Numbered from the stretch's first letter, positions 1 to 10,846 are shown. The stretch: DNA of 64,000 nt from Stutzerimonas degradans (GCF_024448505.1 NZ_JAMOHV010000003.1:310001-374000); one strand, 5' to 3'. The notes: generated from the letters alone by a model not told the origin. Program-made: numbers and translations.

Positions 1-1274
<1,274 letters not shown>

Positions 1275-1275
1275 G

Positions 1276-2133
1276 ATGATCACCACGCTGCGTCACTCGC
1301 AACCGGGAGGCGGCCGTGCGCTGCGCAAGCCGGCGCCGCGTGGGGCCAGCCGGCTGGTGGCCCGCGAGCCGCTGTCCGCACGGTTGCCGCGACCGAATCT
1401 GACGGGGCTCAAGCGCGCTGTCTGGCCATTGCTGCTCGTCGGTCTGGCCTTCGGCCTGTACGAGCTGGGTGAGCGCCTGCTGCCCTACGCTGACCGGCCG
1501 ATCGCCAAGGTCAGCGTGCAGGGTGAGCTGAGCTACGTGGCGCGCGAGGCGGTGCAGCAGCGTATTGCGCCGTTCGTCGAGGCGAGCTTTTTCAAGGTTG
1601 ATCTGAACGGCATGCGTCACGATCTCGAGCAGATGCCTTGGATCGCCCATGTGGAAGTGCGCCGTGTGTGGCCGGACCAGGTGCAGGTGAATCTCGAGGA
1701 ACAGCTGCCGATTGCCCGCTGGGGCGACGAAGCGCTGCTGAACAACCGTGGGCAGGCCTTCGCACCGAATAACCTCAATCATTATGAACACTTGCCGCAA
1801 TTGCATGGTCCGAAGCGGGCTCAGCAACGGGTCATGCAGCAGTACCAGATGCTCAGCCAGATGCTGCGGCCGCTGGGCTTTTCCATCGCGAGCCTGGAAC
1901 TGCGCGAGCGTGGCAGCTGGTTCCTGACCACCAGCCAGGGCATCGAGCTGCTGCTGGGACGGGACCACGTGGTGGAAAAAATGCGTCGCTTCAATGCCAT
2001 CTATCAAAAGGCGTTGCAGGCGCAAAGCGAGAAAATTGCAAGGATCGACCTGCGTTACGCCAACGGCCTCGCCGTCGCCTGGCGCGAACCGATCCCGACT
2101 GCGACGGACATGACCGTCGCGGCGAAGAATTGA
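1276..2133 (+). CDS. ftsQ: Cell division protein FtsQ
   Basis: A 285-residue bitopic inner membrane divisome protein. An arginine-rich cytoplasmic tail (about residues 1-50) precedes one membrane segment (about 53-68, [16 protein letters not shown]). The POTRA domain follows ([20 protein letters not shown]), then the beta domain with the conserved WPDQ motif ([17 protein letters not shown]). FtsQ links early and late divisome proteins through FtsB and FtsL. The start is one base after the ddlB stop. The long N-terminal tail is typical of Pseudomonas FtsQ. Confidence 0.95.
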   Translation: MITTLRHSQPGGGRALRKPAPRGASRLVAREPLSARLPRPNLTGLKRAVWPLLLVGLAFGLYELGERLLPYADRPIAKVSVQGELSYVAREAVQQRIAPFVEASFFKVDLNGMRHDLEQMPWIAHVEVRRVWPDQVQVNLEEQLPIARWGDEALLNNRGQAFAPNNLNHYEHLPQLHGPKRAQQRVMQQYQMLSQMLRPLGFSIASLELRERGSWFLTTSQGIELLLGRDHVVEKMRRFNAIYQKALQAQSEKIARIDLRYANGLAVAWREPIPTATDMTVAAKN

Positions 2134-2145
2134 GGAATGAAACAC

Positions 2146-3393
2146 ATGTCTAGCGTGCAAAGCGGCAAGATGATCGTCGGTCTCGATATCGGCACCTCCA
2201 AGGTGGTCGCGCTGGTGGGCGAGGTCACGGCCGACGGCGATCTGGAAATCGTCGGTATCGGTACTCACCCGTCCCGTGGCCTGAAGAAGGGCGTGGTGGT
2301 GAACATCGAGTCGACCGTGCAGTCGATCCAGCGTGCCATCGAGGAAGCCCAGCTGATGGCTGGCTGCCGCATTCACTCGGCGTTCGTCGGCCTCGCCGGC
2401 AACCATATCCGCAGCCTTAATTCGCACGGCATCGTCGCGATTCGCGACCGTGAGGTCAGCACCGCCGACCTGGAACGGGTGCTCGATGCCGCCCAGGCCG
2501 TGGCAATCCCGGCCGACCAGCGCGTGCTGCACACGCTGCCGCAGGATTACGTGATCGACAATCAGGAGGGTGTGCGCGAGCCGCTGGGCATGTCAGGCGT
2601 ACGCCTGGAGGCCAAGGTGCACGTGGTGACCTGTGCCGTGAACGCCGCGCAGAACATCGAGAAATGCGTGCGTCGCTGTGGCCTGGAAGTGGACGACATC
2701 ATCCTCGAACAGCTGGCCTCCGCTCATGCGGTGCTGACCGACGACGAGAAGGAACTGGGCGTGTGCCTGGTCGACATCGGCGGCGGTACCACCGACATCT
2801 GCATCTTTACCGAAGGCGCGATTCGCCACACCGCGGTAATTCCGATCGCCGGCGACCAGGTCACCAACGACATCGCGATGGCCCTGCGCACCCCCACGCA
2901 ATACGCCGAGGAAATCAAGATCCGCTACGCCTGCGCGCTGGCCAAGCTGGCCGGTGCCGGCGAAACCATCAAGGTGCCCAGCGTCGGCGATCGCCCGCCG
3001 CGCGAGTTGTCGCGCCAGGCTCTGGCCGAAGTGGTCGAACCACGCTATGACGAGCTGTTCACGCTGATCCAGGCCGAGCTACGGCGCAGTGGCTACGAGG
3101 ATCTGGTACCGGCCGGCATCGTGCTTACCGGGGGTACGTCGAAGATGGAAGGCGCGGTCGAACTGGCCGAGGAAATCTTCCACATGCCGGTACGCCTGGG
3201 CGTCCCGCATACGGTCAAGGGGCTCAATGATGTGGTGCGCAACCCGATCTATGCGACTGGCGTTGGCCTGTTGCTGTACGGCGTGCAGAAGCAGGTCGAT
3301 GGCGTCGGTCCGCGTGGCACCGGCAGCCTGAACGAAGAACCCAAAACGTCTGTTCTGGATCGGCTCAAGGGCTGGATTCAGGGCAATTTCTAA
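2146..3393 (+). CDS. ftsA: Cell division protein FtsA
   Basis: A 415-residue actin-like ATPase that tethers FtsZ to the membrane. The N terminus carries the phosphate-1 motif GLDIGTSKVVALVGE. VCLVDIGGGTTDICIF forms phosphate-2, and GIVLTGGTSKMEGAVELAE is the adenosine motif. The last residues (LDRLKGWIQGNF) form the amphipathic membrane-targeting helix. An in-frame ATG at 2137 exists, but the GAGGA at 2132-2136 is spaced properly only for the ATG at 2146 (MSSVQSGKM), which also matches the usual N terminus. It sits between ftsQ and ftsZ. Confidence 0.96.
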   Translation: MSSVQSGKMIVGLDIGTSKVVALVGEVTADGDLEIVGIGTHPSRGLKKGVVVNIESTVQSIQRAIEEAQLMAGCRIHSAFVGLAGNHIRSLNSHGIVAIRDREVSTADLERVLDAAQAVAIPADQRVLHTLPQDYVIDNQEGVREPLGMSGVRLEAKVHVVTCAVNAAQNIEKCVRRCGLEVDDIILEQLASAHAVLTDDEKELGVCLVDIGGGTTDICIFTEGAIRHTAVIPIAGDQVTNDIAMALRTPTQYAEEIKIRYACALAKLAGAGETIKVPSVGDRPPRELSRQALAEVVEPRYDELFTLIQAELRRSGYEDLVPAGIVLTGGTSKMEGAVELAEEIFHMPVRLGVPHTVKGLNDVVRNPIYATGVGLLLYGVQKQVDGVGPRGTGSLNEEPKTSVLDRLKGWIQGNF

Positions 3394-3440
3394 TCAGTAC
3401 GCGGCAACCCAAAACTAGAAAGCTGGAAGGAGAGAGGGCC

Positions 3441-4625
3441 ATGTTCGAACTCGTAGATCATACCCCGCAGAGTGCAGTCATCAAGGTTATCGGCGTCGGC
3501 GGTGGTGGCGGCAACGCCGTCAATCACATGGTGCGCAACAACGTCGAAGGCGTGGAATTCATCTGCGCCAACACCGATGCGCAGGCGCTGAAGAAGATCG
3601 AAGCGCGCACCGTGCTGCAGCTCGGTTCGGCCATCACCAAGGGCCTGGGCGCCGGCACCAATCCAGACATCGGTCGCCAGGCGGCGATGGAAGATCGTGA
3701 GCGCATCGCCGAGGTGCTCGAAGGTGCCGACATGGTGTTCATCACCACCGGCATGGGTGGCGGTACCGGTACCGGCGCTGCGCCGATCATCGCTTCGGTG
3801 GCCAAGGAAATGGGCATCCTCACCGTTGCTGTGGTCACCCGTCCGTTCCCGTTCGAGGGCCGTCGCCGCATGCAGGTGGCCGACGAGGGTATTCGCGCGC
3901 TGTCCGAATGCGTCGACTCGCTGATCACCATTCCCAACGAGAAGCTGCTGACCATCCTCGGCAAGGACGCCAGCCTGCTGTCCGCCTTTGCCAAGGCTGA
4001 CGACGTGCTGACCGGTGCGGTGCGCGGCATCTCCGACATCATGCAGCGTCCGGGTCTGATGAACGTCGACTTCGCCGACGTCAAGACCGTCATGGGCGAG
4101 ATGGGCATGGCGATGATGGGTACCGGCTGCGCTACCGGCCCGAATCGTGCGCGCGAGGCCACCGAGGCGGCGATCCGCAATCCGCTGCTGGAGGACGTGA
4201 ATCTGCAGGGCGCCCGCGGCATCCTGGTGAACATCACCGCCGGCCTGGATCTGTCGCTGGGCGAATACGCCGCGGTCGGCGAGATCATCGAGGCCTTCGC
4301 TTCCGACGAGGCAACCGTCAAGGTAGGCGCGGTGATCGATCCGGATATGCGTGACGAGCTGCATGTCACCGTGGTGGCTACCGGCCTGGGGCCGCGCAAT
4401 GAGAAGCCGGTCAAGGTCATCGACAATACCCTGCAGGCTTCGGTTGCCCCGTCCGCACCGGTTGCACCGCGTCAGGAGCAGGTGGCAGTCAACTACCGTG
4501 ACCTGGAGCGTCCGACAGTGATGCGCAATCAGGCCCATGCCGCGGCCACTGCCGCCAAACTGAACCCGCAAGAGGATCTGGATTATCTGGACATCCCGGC
4601 GTTTCTGCGTCGTCAGGCCGATTGA
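3441..4625 (+). CDS. ftsZ: Cell division GTPase FtsZ
   Basis: A 394-residue tubulin homologue that forms the cytokinetic ring. Seen directly: GVGGGGGNAVNHM at the N terminus, the tubulin signature MGGGTGTGAAPIIA (about residues 103-116), the T7 loop region NVDFADVKTVM, a variable linker (about 318-375), and the conserved tail DYLDIPAFLRRQAD that binds FtsA and ZipA. A strong Shine-Dalgarno (AAGGAGAGAG) precedes the ATG. It follows ftsA by 47 bases and is likely cotranscribed with it. Confidence 0.98.
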   Translation: MFELVDHTPQSAVIKVIGVGGGGGNAVNHMVRNNVEGVEFICANTDAQALKKIEARTVLQLGSAITKGLGAGTNPDIGRQAAMEDRERIAEVLEGADMVFITTGMGGGTGTGAAPIIASVAKEMGILTVAVVTRPFPFEGRRRMQVADEGIRALSECVDSLITIPNEKLLTILGKDASLLSAFAKADDVLTGAVRGISDIMQRPGLMNVDFADVKTVMGEMGMAMMGTGCATGPNRAREATEAAIRNPLLEDVNLQGARGILVNITAGLDLSLGEYAAVGEIIEAFASDEATVKVGAVIDPDMRDELHVTVVATGLGPRNEKPVKVIDNTLQASVAPSAPVAPRQEQVAVNYRDLERPTVMRNQAHAAATAAKLNPQEDLDYLDIPAFLRRQAD

Positions 4626-4692
4626 CTGAAGTTATCAGGAGTATTGTTGTGATTGGTGTTCAGCAAAGTTGGCATCTGCTATTATCGCCGGC

Positions 4693-4709
4693 AATTGTTG
4701 AAAACAATT
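4693..4709. promoter_or_regulatory. 17-base palindrome in the ftsZ-lpxC gap
   Basis: AATTGTT, three bases (GAA), then AACAATT form a perfect inverted repeat in the 114-base AT-rich gap between ftsZ and lpxC, 30 bases before the lpxC ATG. A TATTAT lies just upstream at about 4680, so the palindrome falls in a likely promoter or early leader position. It could be an operator or a small mRNA hairpin. Function is not known from the sequence. Confidence 0.4.
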
Positions 4710-4718
4710 CGCAACTAG

Positions 4719-5651
<933 letters not shown>

Positions 5652-5680
5652 GCAGTACCTCCTTCCTTAAGTATTCTTGA

Positions 5681-5703
5681 GCCACCTTCGGGTGGCTTTT
5701 TTT
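5681..5703 (+). terminator. Intrinsic terminator after lpxC
   Basis: The arms GCCACC and GGTGGC flank a TTCG tetraloop and are followed by seven T residues. It ends the division/cell wall transcript. The final bases overlap the stop codon of a convergent small open frame on the minus strand. Confidence 0.9.
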
Positions 5704-5863
5704 ATGCCGTGGTGAACGCGTTGCCTTGCTCGGGCTCGCGCGCAGGCGGTTTTTCGACTGGTGGCGGCTGGCCCGGGTCGTCGATCGGTAGCGGCTCACC
5801 CGGCTCCTCGCGCTTGGGGTTGGTAGTGGGATCGGGCGTGGTCGGGCAGTCAGGCGCGTGCAT
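5702..5863 (-). CDS. Small proline-rich protein, 53 residues
   Basis: A minus-strand frame of 53 codons starts at the ATG ending at 5863 and stops with TAA at 5704-5702. The product begins MHAPDCPTTPDPTTNP and is dominated by Pro, Glu, Asp and Thr (for example EEPGEPLPIDDPGQPPPVEK). I see no signal peptide or membrane segment, so it is predicted to be unstructured and acidic. It starts nine bases after the stop of the SAP/Rho-N-like gene, so the two are probably cotranscribed. Similar short Pro-rich proteins occur in pseudomonads from memory. No function is known to me. Confidence 0.55.
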   Translation of the reverse strand: MHAPDCPTTPDPTTNPKREEPGEPLPIDDPGQPPPVEKPPAREPEQGNAFTTA

Positions 5864-5871
5864 GTATTCGC

Positions 5872-6273
5872 TCAGCTCAACGCGTGCAGCAATTCGGCTT
5901 TGCGCATCTTCGAGCGTCCGCGGATGCCGCGCTCGCGGGCCTTCTGCAGCAGTTCGTCGCGCGTCATTTCGGCGAGAGACGTACTGGCTGCGCCGCCGCG
6001 CTGACGTGTCGAGCCGCGATTGGGCGAGGCGCCGGCGCGCGCCTGCGCGGCGCGGTGTGCCGAGTCCTTGCGGTCAGCGCGCTTGGCCGTCTCGCTTTTC
6101 TTGCGGCCCGCGCCGCCCTTGCGCTCGCCGCCCCCGGATTGCTTGTTGACCGTGGCCCAGGCGCGCGCTTCGGCCTCCTTCGGCGCTACGCCGCGTTCTT
6201 CGTAGCTCTCCTCGATGTGTTCGGCCTTGCGCTGCTGCTTGTCGGTGTATTTGGATTTGTCACCGCGGGGCAT
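5872..6273 (-). CDS. Small basic protein with Rho-N/SAP-like C terminus
   Basis: A 133-residue, highly charged protein beginning [21 protein letters not shown] Gly/Arg/Ser-rich middle (about 50-95) is followed by a C-terminal helix-turn-helix of the Rho-N or SAP type (about 98-133, [20 protein letters not shown]). Such ends bind nucleic acid, and related proteins are often labelled plasmid stabilization protein with little evidence. A perfect Shine-Dalgarno (AAGGAGG) precedes the ATG. The start overlaps the last 14 bases of the upstream dehydrogenase gene. DNA or RNA binding is inference. Confidence 0.8.
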   Translation of the reverse strand: MPRGDKSKYTDKQQRKAEHIEESYEERGVAPKEAEARAWATVNKQSGGGERKGGAGRKKSETAKRADRKDSAHRAAQARAGASPNRGSTRQRGGAASTSLAEMTRDELLQKARERGIRGRSKMRKAELLHALS

Positions 6274-7624
6274 CGGAACCTCCTTCGCGCGGTTGCGCGC
6301 GGGTGTCTTGATTGGGAGTGGGGGTTACGCGCCAGACACGGTTGCCGACATCATCGGCGACCAGCAGCGCGCCGCTGCGGTCGATCGCGACGCCGACCGG
6401 ACGCCCCTGCGCGTCGCCGTCCGGGTTGACGAAACCGGTCAGCACATCCTCGGCCGGACCGGCGGGCCTGCCGTCGCGAAACGGCACGAAGACCACCTTG
6501 TAGCCGCTGAGCGGCTTGCGGTTCCAAGAGCCGTGCTGTCCGACGAAGGCGCCTTTGGCATAGCGTCCGGGCAGCAGGTCGCCCTCGTAGAAGGCCAGAC
6601 CCAGCGACGCGGTATGCGCGCCCAGCGCGTAGTCGGGCACGATGGCCTTGGCGACCAGGTCCGGGCGCGGCGGTTCGACTCGCTTGTCCACGTGCTGGCC
6701 GTAATAGCTGTAGGGCCAGCCGTAGAAGCCGCCTTCCTGTACCGAGGTCATGTAGTCGGGCACCAGATCGCTGCCGATCTCGTCGCGCTCGTTGACGGTA
6801 GTCCACAGCTGGCCGCTGTCGGGCTGCCAGGCCAGCCCGTTGGGATTGCGCAGCCCTGACGCGAACAGGCGCAGCGTTTTGGCTTGTGGATCGACTTCGA
6901 GAATCGCTGCGCGGTTTTCCTCGGCCTGCATGCCGTTTTCCGCGACGTTGCTGTTCGAGCCGCTGGTGACGTACAGCCGCGTGCCATCCCGGCTGGCGAT
7001 GACATTCTTGGTCCAATGGTGGTTGATCGGCCCTGCCGGGAGGTCGACGACCTTCTCGCCAGCGGCCAGCTCCAGGCGCGTGGCGCCTTCCCGGTATGGA
7101 AAGCGCAGCAGGGCGTCGGTATTGGCGACGTACAGCTGGTCGTCGACCAGTGCCATGCCGAACGGCGAGTTGAGTCCTTCGAGAAAGACGCTGCGCTGTT
7201 CCGGTCGGCCGTCACCGTCGCGGTCGCGCAGCAGGGTGATGCGATTGGCGCTCGGTGTTCGCGAGCCGGCGCGGGCCATTACCTTGTTCATGATCCAGCC
7301 GCGGATGCCCTGGCTACCTTCCGGTTTGGGCGGAGCATCTGCTTCGGCAACCAGAACATCGCCATTGGGCAGCACGTGAATCCAGCGCGGATGCTTCAGG
7401 TCGTCGGCAAACGCGGCGACTTCCAATCCGGGCGCGGCCTGCGGTTTGCCGCCTTCGGGCCAGCCTTTGGCCGGGGCAATGTTGACGGTCGGCAGCAGCG
7501 TCTTGTTCGGAGCCGGTAGCGCCGGATCAGGACCATAGCCGGCTTCGACTGGCGTTTTCGCGGTATCGCCGCAACCGCCCAGGGCGAGGGAGGTGGCGAT
7601 CAAACAGGGGCGGGCAGCGGGCAT
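6260..7624 (-). CDS. Sorbosone dehydrogenase family beta-propeller lipoprotein
   Basis: A 454-residue protein with an N-terminal signal and a likely lipobox ending at Cys18 (SLALGGC), so it is probably anchored in the periplasm. The body is a six-bladed beta-propeller of the glucose/sorbosone dehydrogenase family: [57 protein letters not shown] and [19 protein letters not shown]. Known members oxidise sugars or aldoses with PQQ; the substrate cannot be told here and no PQQ biosynthesis gene is nearby. It overlaps the downstream small basic protein gene by 14 bases. Confidence 0.85.
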   Translation of the reverse strand: MPAARPCLIATSLALGGCGDTAKTPVEAGYGPDPALPAPNKTLLPTVNIAPAKGWPEGGKPQAAPGLEVAAFADDLKHPRWIHVLPNGDVLVAEADAPPKPEGSQGIRGWIMNKVMARAGSRTPSANRITLLRDRDGDGRPEQRSVFLEGLNSPFGMALVDDQLYVANTDALLRFPYREGATRLELAAGEKVVDLPAGPINHHWTKNVIASRDGTRLYVTSGSNSNVAENGMQAEENRAAILEVDPQAKTLRLFASGLRNPNGLAWQPDSGQLWTTVNERDEIGSDLVPDYMTSVQEGGFYGWPYSYYGQHVDKRVEPPRPDLVAKAIVPDYALGAHTASLGLAFYEGDLLPGRYAKGAFVGQHGSWNRKPLSGYKVVFVPFRDGRPAGPAEDVLTGFVNPDGDAQGRPVGVAIDRSGALLVADDVGNRVWRVTPTPNQDTRAQPREGGSDAPR

Positions 7625-7693
7625 GGTCTCGGCTCCGGGACGCGGACTGTCTGATTTACGACCCCCCTGGCTGCGTCATCGTTCGCGCGTTCG

Positions 7694-8188
7694 TCAGGAC
7701 GGGGGCGTGTCGTCCCGCTTGTGCGCCGCGTGGCGTTCCACCGTTGGCATGAGCAGCAGTACCAGCAGCGTCAGTAACGTGCTCAGCACTGCGGTCGCTT
7801 CGTGGCCGAGGCCGGCGGCGACACCGATGGCCGCGGTCATCCAGATATTGGCAGCGGTGGTCAGCCCCTGCACGTCTTCGATGGAAGTGCCCTTGAGGAT
7901 CGTGCCGGCGCCGAGAAAACCGATGCCGGTGATGATGCCCTGCATCACCCGCGAAACCTCCACACCGGCCTGCACCGGCACCAGCACGAACAGCGCGGCA
8001 CCGAGCGCCACCAGCATGTGCGTGCGCAGGCCGGCGGCGCGGCGTCGGAGTTCGCGCTCGTAGCCGAGCAGACCGCCCAGCAAGGCAGCGAGCAGCAGGC
8101 GCATGGCGACGCGCACGGCCTCGTCCAGATCGGGGATATCCGCGAATTCCGCGGCGATCATCCGGGCAACGATATCCCACCAGTCCAT
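7694..8188 (-). CDS. MgtC/SapB family membrane protein
   Basis: A 164-residue inner membrane protein with about four hydrophobic segments. It carries the family core LLGGLLGYERELRRRAAGLRTH and GIGFLGAGTILK. MgtC proteins inhibit the F1Fo ATPase and support survival in low magnesium or inside host cells; whether this member does so is unknown. A good Shine-Dalgarno (GGAGG) precedes the ATG at 8188. The family's longer C-terminal ACT-like domain is absent, as in SapB-type short members. Confidence 0.9.
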   Translation of the reverse strand: MDWWDIVARMIAAEFADIPDLDEAVRVAMRLLLAALLGGLLGYERELRRRAAGLRTHMLVALGAALFVLVPVQAGVEVSRVMQGIITGIGFLGAGTILKGTSIEDVQGLTTAANIWMTAAIGVAAGLGHEATAVLSTLLTLLVLLLMPTVERHAAHKRDDTPPS

Positions 8189-8248
8189 GTCAGCCTCCGA
8201 TTCACGCTGCGCTTTCTCGTTAGGAGTGGCGGCGCGGGCGGACGTTCG

Positions 8249-9271
8249 CTATTCGCTGACCTCAAAGCGCAGCATGCCGATCATCTGACCTGCCTCCGTC
8301 ACCACCCGTACGCGCCACTTGCCGGCCGATTGCGGCGGGAAGTTGCGCTTGTGCGTCCAGGCGCGGTAGCCGGCTTCGCGGCCGCCGCTGATGTCCAGGG
8401 CGATGCGATCGACCTGACGTCCTTCGTGCAGCCACTCGTGGTAAATGCGCTCCTTCAGCCCGCGCGGGGCATTGATCGCGGTGAAGGCGTAGAGGCCGGT
8501 GGCGTGCAGTTCGGCGCTGCTGAGCTGGCGCAGACCCTTGCCGGGTTTGCGCTGGCGGTCGTCCAGCTGGGTTGTCACGGCGACATCGGTGAGCCACAGC
8601 GACGCCGGCGGTACCCAGGTGCGTCCGAGCCAGCCTGCGCCGGCGAGCGCGACGGCCAGACCGACGATGCCAAGCAGGCTGCGCCAGTTCCATTGGCGGA
8701 ACAAACTGCCCAGGCTGGGCAAGGCCAAGAGCACCGTCACGGCGAGCGCCAGCTGATAGCTCTGCGGTGTGGACAGATGCAGGATGATCGGCAGCGCGGT
8801 GAGCAGCACGGCGAACAGCGTTACGGCATGAAAGCCCAGGTAGACCCAGCGGCGTGGCGCCAGCCAGCGGTAGTACAGCGGATCGATCAGCGAGATCAGC
8901 GCCGCGCCGCCAAGCAGGCCGGTGAACAGTGCCTGTCCACTGTTCCAGGTCGTGGTGATGGCGAAGAACGGGATGATGAAGAACAGGCTTTCCTGGTGGA
9001 CCATCTGCGTCGCATAGCGCAGCAGCGGTGCCGGCAACTGCCAGCCGAACCAGCGCTTCAGGCTGCGCCGCAGGCTGTGTTCGAGCGTCAGCCAGACCCA
9101 GCTCACCAGCATGATGACGGCGATGCCCTTGGCCAGCCCGGCGTGGCGCTCGACCAGCAGGAAACTGGCCACGCCCGAGCAGAAACCGAACAGCGCAACG
9201 GTGCCGGGGAAACGACGGAGCAGCGCGCTGATTCGGTCGATCAGCAGCGCCAGGCGGGCTTTCAGGCGCAT
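8249..9271 (-). CDS. DUF5924/DUF2914-like multi-span membrane protein
   Basis: A 340-residue protein starting MRLKARLALLIDRISALL. The first 220 residues hold several membrane segments, and the soluble C-terminal third (about 235-340) contains RGLKERIYHEWLHEGRQVD and SAGKWRVRVVTEAGQMIGM, typical of the DUF5924/DUF2914 type. The start at 9271 was chosen because the frame upstream codes for unlike, low-complexity sequence. I do not know its function. It lies on the same strand as MgtC, about 60 bases upstream of it. Confidence 0.75.
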   Translation of the reverse strand: MRLKARLALLIDRISALLRRFPGTVALFGFCSGVASFLLVERHAGLAKGIAVIMLVSWVWLTLEHSLRRSLKRWFGWQLPAPLLRYATQMVHQESLFFIIPFFAITTTWNSGQALFTGLLGGAALISLIDPLYYRWLAPRRWVYLGFHAVTLFAVLLTALPIILHLSTPQSYQLALAVTVLLALPSLGSLFRQWNWRSLLGIVGLAVALAGAGWLGRTWVPPASLWLTDVAVTTQLDDRQRKPGKGLRQLSSAELHATGLYAFTAINAPRGLKERIYHEWLHEGRQVDRIALDISGGREAGYRAWTHKRNFPPQSAGKWRVRVVTEAGQMIGMLRFEVSE

Positions 9272-9346
9272 GCGAGGATCACTTCGAGCCGGTGGGTTTA
9301 TCCGGTTGGACAATGCGGGAACGCGGGGATTGCATGCGGCAGCCAT

Positions 9347-9368
9347 GCTGCCCGCACATGCGGGCGGC
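9347..9368. other. Inverted repeat between two minus-strand genes
   Basis: GCTGCCCGC and GCGGGCGGC flank a four-base loop (9 pairs, one G-T). No T-tract follows on either strand, so a Rho-independent terminator is unlikely; it may protect the 3' end of the upstream transcript or be a leader hairpin. Confidence 0.4.
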
Positions 9369-9405
9369 ACAATGGCCCGTAGCGGCGGGCCGGTCAAGAG
9401 GGCTG

Positions 9406-9879
9406 TCAGGGCGTCGTTGCGGCACGCTCGGGCATTGCCGACGAGTGATGGCTGCTGATAAGCCAGCGCGCCTGCTGCGGATCCCACCGGTAGGTGAAGG
9501 TATAGCGTGCCTGCACCGCCGAGCCGTCACCGAAGCGGAAGGTATAGAGCCCAGTATCCAGCGCGGTGCGGCAGTCGATGCGGATCATGCGCGAGTCGAT
9601 GCGCCCGTCCGGACGCTTGGCCATGAAATGCGAGAAGTAGTCTTCCTTGTCCGCCGCGGTTTCCCGTGGGGTATTCGACAGGGTTGGCAGCAGCAGCGAG
9701 TCGGTGGCGTAACGTCGGACTACTCGCTTGGGATCGCCGCTGCGCAGGTCTTCATTCCATTGCGTGAACAATGTGGCGATATCGTCTTCGTTACTGCTCG
9801 GACAGGTATCGTCGGCGGCCTGCGCGGTGAATGGCAGCAGCGCCGCCGTGGCGATGATCAGGGAGAGGGCGTATTTCAT
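9406..9879 (-). CDS. Secreted SnoaL/DUF4440-like protein
   Basis: A 157-residue protein with a clear signal peptide (about residues 1-21, MKYALSLIIATAALLPFTAQA). The mature part is an alpha+beta-barrel fold of the SnoaL/NTF2 type: IATLFTQWNEDLRSGDPKRV, RYATDSLLLP and TYRWDPQQARWLISSHHSS. Related proteins are labelled SgcJ/EcaC family. It is predicted to be periplasmic. Its catalytic role, if any, is unknown. The region upstream (9880 onward) is the large intergenic stretch with the repeated element. Confidence 0.78.
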   Translation of the reverse strand: MKYALSLIIATAALLPFTAQAADDTCPSSNEDDIATLFTQWNEDLRSGDPKRVVRRYATDSLLLPTLSNTPRETAADKEDYFSHFMAKRPDGRIDSRMIRIDCRTALDTGLYTFRFGDGSAVQARYTFTYRWDPQQARWLISSHHSSAMPERAATTP

Positions 9880-10007
9880 TCTTTTTTTCCGGATCGGTTG
9901 TTGGAAGGCGGACGGCGTCCGCCGCCGGCAAGGCCGACCCGGTTGTGACCGCGTGGTCGCCCCGGCAGTGCCCGAACCGGGCGGGACAAATCAGCGCAGG
10001 CCCAGGC

Positions 10008-10042
10008 TTATCCACTCATGCTGTGCGCTACCTTGTGGGTAA
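10008..10042. repeat. DnaA-box-like element, copy 1
   Basis: TTATCCACT at the left end, CTGTGCG starting 13 bases in, and TGTGGGTAA at the right end. The two ends are opposed; the left end matches the DnaA box TTATCCACA except at the last base. Total length is 35 bases, the same as the other three copies. Confidence 0.75.
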
Positions 10043-10153
10043 CTTCTGCATGGATGCGTGCACCCCAACAACGGCGGGCGTTTGCCGCGGTTGATCGCTT
10101 TCTGAACAGTGCGTTGAATGAACGTCACGGCAATGACTGCAGCACGAAACCTG

Positions 10154-10188
10154 TTATCCACGATTGCTGTGCAGTTATTTGTGGGTAA
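10154..10188. repeat. DnaA-box-like element, copy 2
   Basis: TTATCCACG on the left, CTGTGCA at offset 13, TGTGGGTAA on the right, 35 bases in all. It has the same architecture and spacing as copy 1, starting 146 bases further on. Confidence 0.75.
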
Positions 10189-10450
10189 GTTGGGCAAACA
10201 GCGCCACATGCCGCGAAGCATGCGGGCTGCGCCTCGGTGGATGAAATTTGAGCAATGGTTTCGATGGGTTCATTCGTCCGCGCATGTACCGCTGACCGCC
10301 GAGGCATAGTTGGCGAAAAGGCATTGCAAGATGGCACGACTGATCATGGCGTAACTCCGGGCTGTGACTGGCCAGTTGAAGGATAAGCCCGGGCCCGCTC
10401 GTGGGCCGGTTGATTTACGCCATGGCCGTAATAGATATACGGCAATCGTG

Positions 10451-10485
10451 TTATCCCCGTGAACTGTGCGGCGTTCTGTGGATAA
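10451..10485. repeat. DnaA-box-like element, copy 3
   Basis: TTATCCCCG on the left, CTGTGCG at offset 13, and TGTGGATAA on the right, which is a perfect DnaA box (TTATCCACA) on the minus strand. Total 35 bases. Confidence 0.78.
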
Positions 10486-10640
10486 CCTTTGGAACAATGC
10501 CTGCCGAGGTGATGGCGCCTGGCCTGTAACCGCCTGTTCGATTTTTGATCGATCGGCTTGTTAGCTGTGTAACCCCCAGTAAAATCAGCCGTTTGCGGCT
10601 TTCCGGCGGGGCCGCCATGGGAGCATCCGGGGCAAATTTG

Positions 10641-10675
10641 TTATCCCCGAAAACTGTGGATGCCGCTGTGGATAA
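10641..10675. repeat. DnaA-box-like element, copy 4
   Basis: TTATCCCCG on the left, CTGTGGATG at offset 13 (a partial third box in the same direction as the right one), and TGTGGATAA on the right, again a perfect minus-strand DnaA box. Total 35 bases. It lies about 170 bases before the SDR gene. Confidence 0.78.
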
Positions 10676-10846
10676 ACTGCTGGCAAAACGGGCGAAGCGC
10701 CGTGACATCTGGGCTGCGTGGCTACGGTACAAAAAACGATCAGCGCATCGTCGAGCGTTATGCCGATCCATTCATTTCGAGGCGTTTGATTGTCGCGGCA
10801 CCGGGCGACGGGGAGACTCGCGGCATTCATGACCGAGGAGCAGTCC

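Larger units (their letters stand above)
9880..10846. other. 967-base intergenic region carrying four DnaA-box-like elements
   Basis: No convincing gene is visible on either strand: frames in this stretch lack start signals, show no family resemblance and have uneven composition. It is noticeably richer in A+T than the flanking genes. It holds four copies of a 35-base element (listed separately). The region separates a minus-strand gene (ending upstream at 9879) from a plus-strand SDR gene, so both promoters must also lie here. Confidence 0.8.

Noticed and set aside
7802..9382. Plus-strand open frame across mgtC and the DUF5924-like gene
   Set aside because: No start signal, Gln/Arg/Ala-rich, antisense to two membrane protein genes.
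10008..10675. Array of DnaA boxes read as the chromosomal origin
   Set aside because: No dnaA, dnaN, recF, gyrB, rpmH or gidA is nearby, no AT-rich unwinding element is evident, and the boxes are in regularly spaced opposed pairs rather than the usual oriC arrangement.
10545..10832. Short frame inside the DnaA-box region
   Set aside because: It runs through copy 4 of the repeated element, has no ribosome site and no family resemblance.
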